DNA from: Chloroflexota bacterium
Lineage (GTDB): Bacteria; Chloroflexota; Chloroflexia; JAMDCE01
Direction: 5' to 3'
Assembly (NCBI GenBank): GCA_023489135.1
Contig: JAMDCE010000039.1
Location: 1 to 11,555, forward strand
Length of the DNA: 11,555 bases
Shown: positions 8,149-11,555 of the stretch, piece by piece
Numbering within the stretch: position 1 is the first letter of the stretch
Layout of the letters: every line of letters starts with the position of its first letter
The notes under the pieces: generated by a model
The model's input: the letters and a program-made list of their open reading frames with translations, nothing else
Databases searched by the model: none
What the model was told of the DNA's origin: nothing
Translations under genes and position numbers: made by a program

Positions 8149-9183
8149 TTACAGGCCCACTTCTACCTCGTCTTCCGCCACAGTGGCAGCGCTGGTAAAC
8201 ACAGGAGAACTTTGGCGGATTCTGGTCTCGATATCCTGCGCCACATCGGGACTCTGGCGAAGGTATTCCTTGGCGCTTTCGCGTCCCTGCCCAAGACGCG
8301 CCTCATCCAGATAGAACCAGGCTCCGCTCTTGCGCAAGACACCGAGATCCAGGCCTACATCCAGAAGGTTGCCCTCTCTAGAAATGCCCTCATTGTACAT
8401 TATGTCAAATTCAGCGGTGCGGAATGGTGGGGCGACTTTGTTCTTAACGATCTTAACACGCGTTCGATTGCCAATAACCTCCGTGCCTTGCTTAATCGAT
8501 TCGATCCGACGAATATCCAGGCGAACCGAGGCGTAGAACTTCAAGGCATTTCCGCCGCTGGTCGTTTCAGGGTTCCCAAACATCACCCCTATCTTCATCC
8601 GCAACTGGTTGATGAAGATGACCGAAGTCTTGGATTTGCTTATCGCACCCGCCAACTTGCGCAAGGCTTGAGACATTAGCCTGGCTTGCAGCCCGACGTG
8701 AGAATCGCCCATGTCGCCCTCGATTTCGGCTCGTGGCACCAGAGCGGCCACAGAGTCGACCACGATCACGTCTATCGCTCCGCTGCGCACCAGAGTCTCG
8801 GCGATCTCTAAGGCCTGCTCACCAGTATCGGGCTGTGAGACGAGGAGATCCTCGATGGCGACCCCGCATTTCCTGGCGTAGTCGGGATCGAGAGCGTGCT
8901 CGGCGTCGATATAGGCCGCAACCCCACCCAGCTTCTGCGCTTCGGCTATGATATGCTGGGCCAGAGTGGTTTTCCCCGAGGATTCGGGGCCGTAAATCTC
9001 CGTGACTCGACCACGCGGAATGCCGCCCACCCCGAGAGCCAGATCCAGAGAGATAGCGCCCGTCGGAATAGCCTCCACCTGCATTCTGGCTGAGGCCTCT
9101 CCCATCTTCATTATGGAACCTTTGCCAAACTGCCGCTCAATCTGCCCAATGGCCGCCTCCAACGCCCTGTCTCTGTCCGTCAT
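8149..9183 (-). CDS. recA: Recombinase RecA
   Basis: The ATP-dependent strand-exchange protein of homologous recombination and co-protease for LexA-type SOS repressors. The 344 residues are a normal length. The Walker A motif GPESSGKT is at 65-72, the catalytic E96 lies in [13 protein letters not shown], Walker B VIVVD is at 139-143, and the DNA-binding loop L2 region contains [20 protein letters not shown] at about 191-210. The C-terminal tail is acidic (AEDEVEVGL). The start ATG at 9181-9183 has GAGGAG seven bases upstream. An in-frame extension to 9237 would run through the promoter and adds 18 unconserved residues, so it is rejected. A strong promoter lies upstream (9237-9265) and recX follows. 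Confidence 0.98.
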   Translation of the reverse strand: MTDRDRALEAAIGQIERQFGKGSIMKMGEASARMQVEAIPTGAISLDLALGVGGIPRGRVTEIYGPESSGKTTLAQHIIAEAQKLGGVAAYIDAEHALDPDYARKCGVAIEDLLVSQPDTGEQALEIAETLVRSGAIDVIVVDSVAALVPRAEIEGDMGDSHVGLQARLMSQALRKLAGAISKSKTSVIFINQLRMKIGVMFGNPETTSGGNALKFYASVRLDIRRIESIKQGTEVIGNRTRVKIVKNKVAPPFRTAEFDIMYNEGISREGNLLDVGLDLGVLRKSGAWFYLDEARLGQGRESAKEYLRQSPDVAQDIETRIRQSSPVFTSAATVAEDEVEVGL

Positions 9184-9234
9184 CTTCACTCTCCTCTCGC
9201 AGCAAAACCGCTCATTTGTTCTAGTCAACACGGA

Positions 9235-9256
9235 CAATGATACTATATCATCATTG
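9235..9256. repeat. 22-bp dyad overlapping the recA -10 element, possible operator
   Basis: Perfect 7-base inverted arms, CAATGAT (9235-9241) and ATCATTG (9250-9256), flank an 8-base centre in which the inner four bases TATA are also symmetric. The dyad covers the -10 element of the recA promoter and part of its spacer, a place where a repressor would block RNA polymerase. It does not resemble the LexA boxes of Escherichia coli (CTG-N10-CAG) or Bacillus (GAAC-N4-GTTC). Confidence 0.5.
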
Positions 9257-9265
9257 CCTTGTCAA
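9237..9265 (-). promoter_or_regulatory. recA promoter, sigma-70 type
   Basis: On the minus strand a perfect -35 TTGACA (9265-9260) is separated by exactly 17 bases from a -10 TATCAT (9242-9237), five of six consensus bases. Transcription would start near 9230, leaving a leader of about 47 bases with the recA ribosome-binding site. The -35 lies only 19 bases beyond the stop codon of the upstream GGDEF gene. Confidence 0.8.
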
Positions 9266-9284
9266 TCGGCTTTGAGAGGCTTCT

Positions 9285-10544
9285 TCACGCATCTTCCAGA
9301 GCCTCCGCAGGATCGTTGCTGGCGCGGAGCCGGTCAGATTCCGATCCACCTTGGGTCGCCTTCACCTCGCCCGCCCTCCAGGGATCTGAGTCAAACAGGA
9401 CCGTCTGGTTTCGCCCGCTTCTCTTGGCTCTTAGGAGGGCCTCGTCAGCCTTCTGCATGAGGTCACGGTCGTTGGAGGCGTGAGCGGGATATGATGCTCC
9501 CCCCATACTCAACGTCAGGTCGACTTCGGCCTCTCCATCGCGCACGACAATGCTCTGAGACTTAAGGAGACTCCTTACTTTCTCAGAGCATTGGGAGAGA
9601 CACACAGCTTCACAACCGGGGAGAACGATAACGAATTCGTCGCCGCCGTAACGTGCCACCAAATCAGTGGCTCGCAATGCGGCCACAATTCTCTGCGCCA
9701 CCTCAGTCAAAACTAGGTCGCCGGCCAAGTGCCCGTAGCTGTCGTTGACTTCCTTGAAATTGTCCAGATCGGCGATCAAAACGCCGACCGAAGTGCCGTC
9801 ACGTCGAGCCAGCGCCACCTCCCTCTCAAGGAATTCATTCAGGTAGCGGCGACTATAGACTCCGGTTGTTCCGTCCGTGATAGCTAGCTGGTGAGCTCTT
9901 TCATATAACCTGGCGTTCTCCTGGGCTATCTTTTCCGTCATTTGCTGGCGTCGTTTACTTAACTGAGCCGCATGGCCCACGTAAATGCCTGTAACCAAGA
10001 GCACACCTAGCTCGAACGCCATACCCTGGAAAGTAACGTCATAACGAAAGGCCGCGCTGCGAACAAACTCAATTAATGAATAGAGGGCCGCCAGCGCCCC
10101 TAGCACGACCAGGGTGCCCCGGTTCGAAAGCTTGAGACCAGCTTCAGTTAGAACCGGAAAGAAGATGATCCAAGTGGTGTAGTTGGGCACCTGGGCATAA
10201 GCGATCGAGATGCCGCCCAGGAAAATCACATCGGCGCCGAGAGTGAATAGGTTAAGGAGCCTTTGTCGAGATGTTTTCCGAATTCGTTCGGTCGCCACAA
10301 ACGAGGAGACGATAGACAAAAAGAAGAAGATGACCAGCCCGTACGTAAGAGCAAGGCTAAAGGGGGTCCAAAGGCAAACGAGAAAGATAGATAAAAAAAA
10401 GCCAGCCAACCGGATCCGGTTTACAAAAGACTCCAGCGACTTGAGTTCGTCGAGGGGAGTGGAGACGGAGGAAAGTCCAACCCGGTTCGCCGAGGGCAAT
10501 CGGGCCTCGTAGTCGTGCCCCAGACACCCGTCATCTTGCGCCAT
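9285..10544 (-). CDS. Membrane-anchored GGDEF diguanylate cyclase
   Basis: Probably makes the second messenger cyclic di-GMP from two GTP. From the chosen ATG (10542-10544) the protein has 419 residues. About six hydrophobic segments occupy roughly residues 45-195, with no recognised ligand domain, and a likely coiled-coil linker (SKRRQQMTEKIAQENARLYE) joins them to a C-terminal GGDEF domain starting at DGTTGVYSRRYL. The active-site loop RYGGDEF is intact (GGDEF at 300-304), and a product-inhibition RxxD (RATD, 291-294) lies five residues before it. The metal-binding stretch IADLDNFKEVND is present. The start is uncertain: the ATG has only AGGGGTGG about 8 bases upstream, and in-frame GTG codons reach 10652. 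Catalytic residues suggest an active enzyme; the input signal is unknown. Confidence 0.88.
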   Translation of the reverse strand: MAQDDGCLGHDYEARLPSANRVGLSSVSTPLDELKSLESFVNRIRLAGFFLSIFLVCLWTPFSLALTYGLVIFFFLSIVSSFVATERIRKTSRQRLLNLFTLGADVIFLGGISIAYAQVPNYTTWIIFFPVLTEAGLKLSNRGTLVVLGALAALYSLIEFVRSAAFRYDVTFQGMAFELGVLLVTGIYVGHAAQLSKRRQQMTEKIAQENARLYERAHQLAITDGTTGVYSRRYLNEFLEREVALARRDGTSVGVLIADLDNFKEVNDSYGHLAGDLVLTEVAQRIVAALRATDLVARYGGDEFVIVLPGCEAVCLSQCSEKVRSLLKSQSIVVRDGEAEVDLTLSMGGASYPAHASNDRDLMQKADEALLRAKRSGRNQTVLFDSDPWRAGEVKATQGGSESDRLRASNDPAEALEDA

Positions 10545-10677
10545 TGCGGTCGCCACCCCTGTCACACGTCTAACCGAAGATCGGTGGAAAATGCCGGTGG
10601 CTTTGGCAGAGCGACGACCTGGCAAACGAGAAGACTCAACTGCCTGCACCACGCCACGGTAATGGACCGAACCAAGC

Positions 10678-10698
10678 GCAAGTATGATATACGCTTGC
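10678..10698. repeat. Inverted repeat at the start region of the GGDEF transcript
   Basis: GCAAG (10678-10682) and CTTGC (10694-10698) are inverted arms around an 11-base centre. They lie directly downstream of the -10 of the GGDEF promoter, spanning the predicted first 20 transcribed bases, a usual position for a repressor operator. Confidence 0.4.
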
Positions 10699-10703
10699 CG
10701 CGG

Positions 10704-10732
10704 AGTATATCACAGTTGGCCGTACGTGTCCA
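10704..10732 (-). promoter_or_regulatory. Probable promoter of the GGDEF gene
   Basis: On the minus strand a -35 TGGACA (10732-10727, five of six) is 17 bases from a -10 TATACT (10709-10704, five of six), and TG one base before the -10 (10712-10711) adds an extended element. The start of transcription would be near 10697. That gives a leader of about 150 bases to the ATG at 10544, or 45 bases to the GTG at 10652. Confidence 0.7.
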
Positions 10733-10762
10733 TATAATGGCGTGGCCTGATTCTACCAAGAA

Positions 10763-10807
10763 CCGGGGGCTGAGCTGCTCCCGGCCTGAGGGCAAAACGG
10801 ACTCAGG
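10763..10807 (+). repeat. Two adjacent hairpin-forming inverted repeats
   Basis: The first pairs CCGGGGGC (10763-10770) with GCTCCCGG (10777-10784), eight pairs including one G-U around a six-base loop. The second follows with no gap: CCTGAG (10785-10790) and CTCAGG (10802-10807), six perfect pairs around eleven bases. Neither is followed by a T run. Both lie between the two divergent promoters, outside both predicted transcripts. Confidence 0.45.
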
Positions 10808-10852
10808 TTGAGGGTGTGGTTGGTTCGCCGAATCGTGCGGGGTGGACTCTTC

Positions 10853-10867
10853 CCACGCCGAGCGTGG
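10853..10867. repeat. Perfect inverted repeat just upstream of the hydantoinase promoter
   Basis: CCACGC and GCGTGG flank the three-base centre CGA. The repeat ends six bases before the -35 hexamer at 10874, a position suited to an activator or repressor site. No regulator gene is visible nearby in the window. Confidence 0.4.
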
Positions 10868-10873
10868 TGGTAG

Positions 10874-10903
10874 TTGACGCTCCAACATGAGGAAGAATAT
10901 AAT
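10874..10903 (+). promoter_or_regulatory. Probable promoter of the hydantoinase gene
   Basis: On the plus strand TTGACG (10874-10879, five of six -35 bases) is 18 bases from a perfect -10 TATAAT (10898-10903). Transcription would begin near 10910, giving a leader of about 140 bases that contains the 18-codon ORF at 10997. Confidence 0.7.
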
Positions 10904-10996
10904 GAGCAGGTCTCCTTATCAAATCACTGAATTCACCCGTCGTTTGCAGGCCGTCCACCGGCAGACTCCGAAAGAACACTAGGAAGGAAGAGATAG

Positions 10997-11053
10997 ATGG
11001 GAAATGGCGCAGTAACGAAGACTAGTCAAAAGCGAAAGGAGGCTGAGCGATGA
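10997..11053 (+). CDS. 18-codon ORF overlapping the hydantoinase start (possible leader peptide)
   Basis: An ATG at 10997, with AGGAAG-type purine-rich sequence about 6-8 bases upstream, opens a frame of 18 codons (MGNGAVTKTSQKRKEAER) that ends in TGA at 11051-11053. The stop overlaps the hydantoinase ATG at 11050 as ATGA, the classic arrangement for translational coupling. The last codons contain the AAAGGAGG ribosome-binding site of the next gene. The peptide is polar and basic and resembles no family I recognise. It may be a true leader or a chance frame. Confidence 0.35.
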   Translation: MGNGAVTKTSQKRKEAER

Positions 11054-11555
11054 CCTTGCGCATTGGAATCGATACGGGGGGGACTTTCACCGACCTTGTG
11101 GCCGTGCGTGAGGAAACGGGAGAAATCTTCACATCAAAGAAGCTCTCCACCCCAAGCAACCCCGCGGTTGCTTTCCTCCAAGTTATCGGCGACGTCCGGC
11201 AGAAAGATGGTGGAGCGATCTCCTCCCTTATTCATGGCACTACCGTCGCAACCAACTGCCTTCTCGAACGCAAAGGGGCGAGTGTTCTCTATGCCACTAC
11301 CCAGGGCTTTGAGGATGTTCCCTACATCCAGCGGATCTGGCGAAAGTCTCATTACGACCTTCAATGGGAAAAACCAAAGCCGCTGGTGAAGAGGCGCAAC
11401 TCTGTCGGCGTTAGGGAAAGAATCGACTATGAGGGGCAACCAATCACACCGCTGACAGCGGAGGAGTTGGCTTCAGCAACTGACCGAATTGTCCAGCTCG
11501 TTAAGGAAAACAACATCGAAACCATAGCGGTCTGCTTCTTGTTCTCATACATCAA
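11050..11555 (+). CDS. Hydantoinase/oxoprolinase family protein subunit A, N-terminal part (cut by window edge)
   Basis: The first 168 codons of a gene of the HyuA family, ATP-dependent enzymes such as N-methylhydantoinase, 5-oxoprolinase and relatives of acetone carboxylase. The start MTLRIGIDTGGTFTDLVAV carries the actin/ASKHA-like phosphate-binding motif of the N-terminal hydantoinase domain. Further landmarks are SLIHGTTVATNCLLERKGA at about 78-96, QGFEDVPYIQRIWR at about 105-118, and AVCFLFSYI at the window edge. AAAGGAGG lies seven bases before the ATG. A HyuB-type partner would be expected downstream, outside the window. It is the only plus-strand gene here and has its own promoter. 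The exact substrate cannot be told from this part. Confidence 0.92.
   Translation, partial: MTLRIGIDTGGTFTDLVAVREETGEIFTSKKLSTPSNPAVAFLQVIGDVRQKDGGAISSLIHGTTVATNCLLERKGASVLYATTQGFEDVPYIQRIWRKSHYDLQWEKPKPLVKRRNSVGVRERIDYEGQPITPLTAEELASATDRIVQLVKENNIETIAVCFLFSYI

Larger units (their letters stand above)
10545..11049. other. Divergent control region between the GGDEF gene and the hydantoinase gene
   Basis: About 505 bases without a convincing protein gene apart from an 18-codon ORF at 10997. The stretch holds a leftward promoter (10704-10732), a rightward promoter (10874-10903), a dyad at the leftward start site, two adjacent hairpins (10763-10807) and a perfect 6-base inverted repeat (10853-10867). 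The frames open across 10562-10888 have no ribosome-binding site or family resemblance. No tRNA or transposon end was seen. Confidence 0.6.

Noticed and set aside
9184..9237. Longer recA start adding 18 residues
   Set aside because: It would begin inside the recA promoter, while the ATG at 9183 has a good ribosome-binding site and the family N-terminus.
10562..10888. 108-codon minus-strand open frame in the divergent region
   Set aside because: It crosses both promoters, has no ribosome-binding site and shows no domain-like composition.
10887..10982. 31-codon plus-strand ORF in the hydantoinase leader
   Set aside because: Its first two ATG codons lie upstream of the predicted transcription start, one overlapping the -10, and it has no ribosome-binding site.

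Overview
The window is a bacterial chromosomal region made mostly of core genes. From about 10.5 kb down to position 1 every recognisable gene lies on the minus strand; one gene at the right edge runs on the plus strand. In transcription order the minus-strand genes are a membrane-anchored GGDEF protein, recA, recX, a metallo-beta-lactamase-fold (MBL) hydrolase of the UlaG-like type, pyrG (CTP synthase), and an F-type ATP synthase operon (atpZ-atpB-atpE-atpF-atpH-atpA-atpG). The left edge cuts atpG after 54 codons. Each gene except the GGDEF gene, recX and possibly atpF has a recognisable AGGAGG-like ribosome-binding site. Several starts are not ATG: GTG for pyrG and the MBL gene, TTG for atpG.

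The composition is moderately GC-rich. The protein sequences, the bacterial-type ATP synthase order and the UlaG-like hydrolase beside recX and pyrG suggest a Chloroflexota-like bacterium. This is an inference from protein style, not a proof. Subunit c lacks the Ser/Thr next to its essential Glu that marks sodium-driven rotors, so the synthase is probably proton-driven.

Layout: 1-4628 is the ATP synthase operon, with unusually wide gaps of 44-141 bp between genes and a hairpin between atpE and atpF. The likely operon promoter is an extended -10 element at 4744-4752, just after the pyrG stop. Positions 4778-6439 are pyrG and 6635-7276 the MBL-fold protein, which has its own promoter near 7380-7407. 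Positions 7413-8081 are recX and 8149-9183 recA, separated by a terminator-like hairpin and T tract; recA has a strong sigma-70-type promoter overlapped by a 22-bp dyad. Positions 9285-10544 are the GGDEF protein. Positions 10545-11049 are a control region with two divergent promoters and several inverted repeats. Positions 11050-11555 are the 5' part of a hydantoinase/oxoprolinase A gene, preceded by an 18-codon ORF that overlaps its start as ATGA.

Functionally the genes fall into DNA repair (recA, recX), pyrimidine nucleotide synthesis (pyrG), energy conversion (atp), signalling (GGDEF) and probably amide-ring hydrolysis (hydantoinase). No mobile element, CRISPR array, tRNA or rRNA was seen. 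I found no clearly new multigene system. The observations most worth a second look are regulatory: the recA promoter dyad, the recA-recX hairpin, the divergent control region with its coupled mini-ORF, and the atpE-atpF hairpin.
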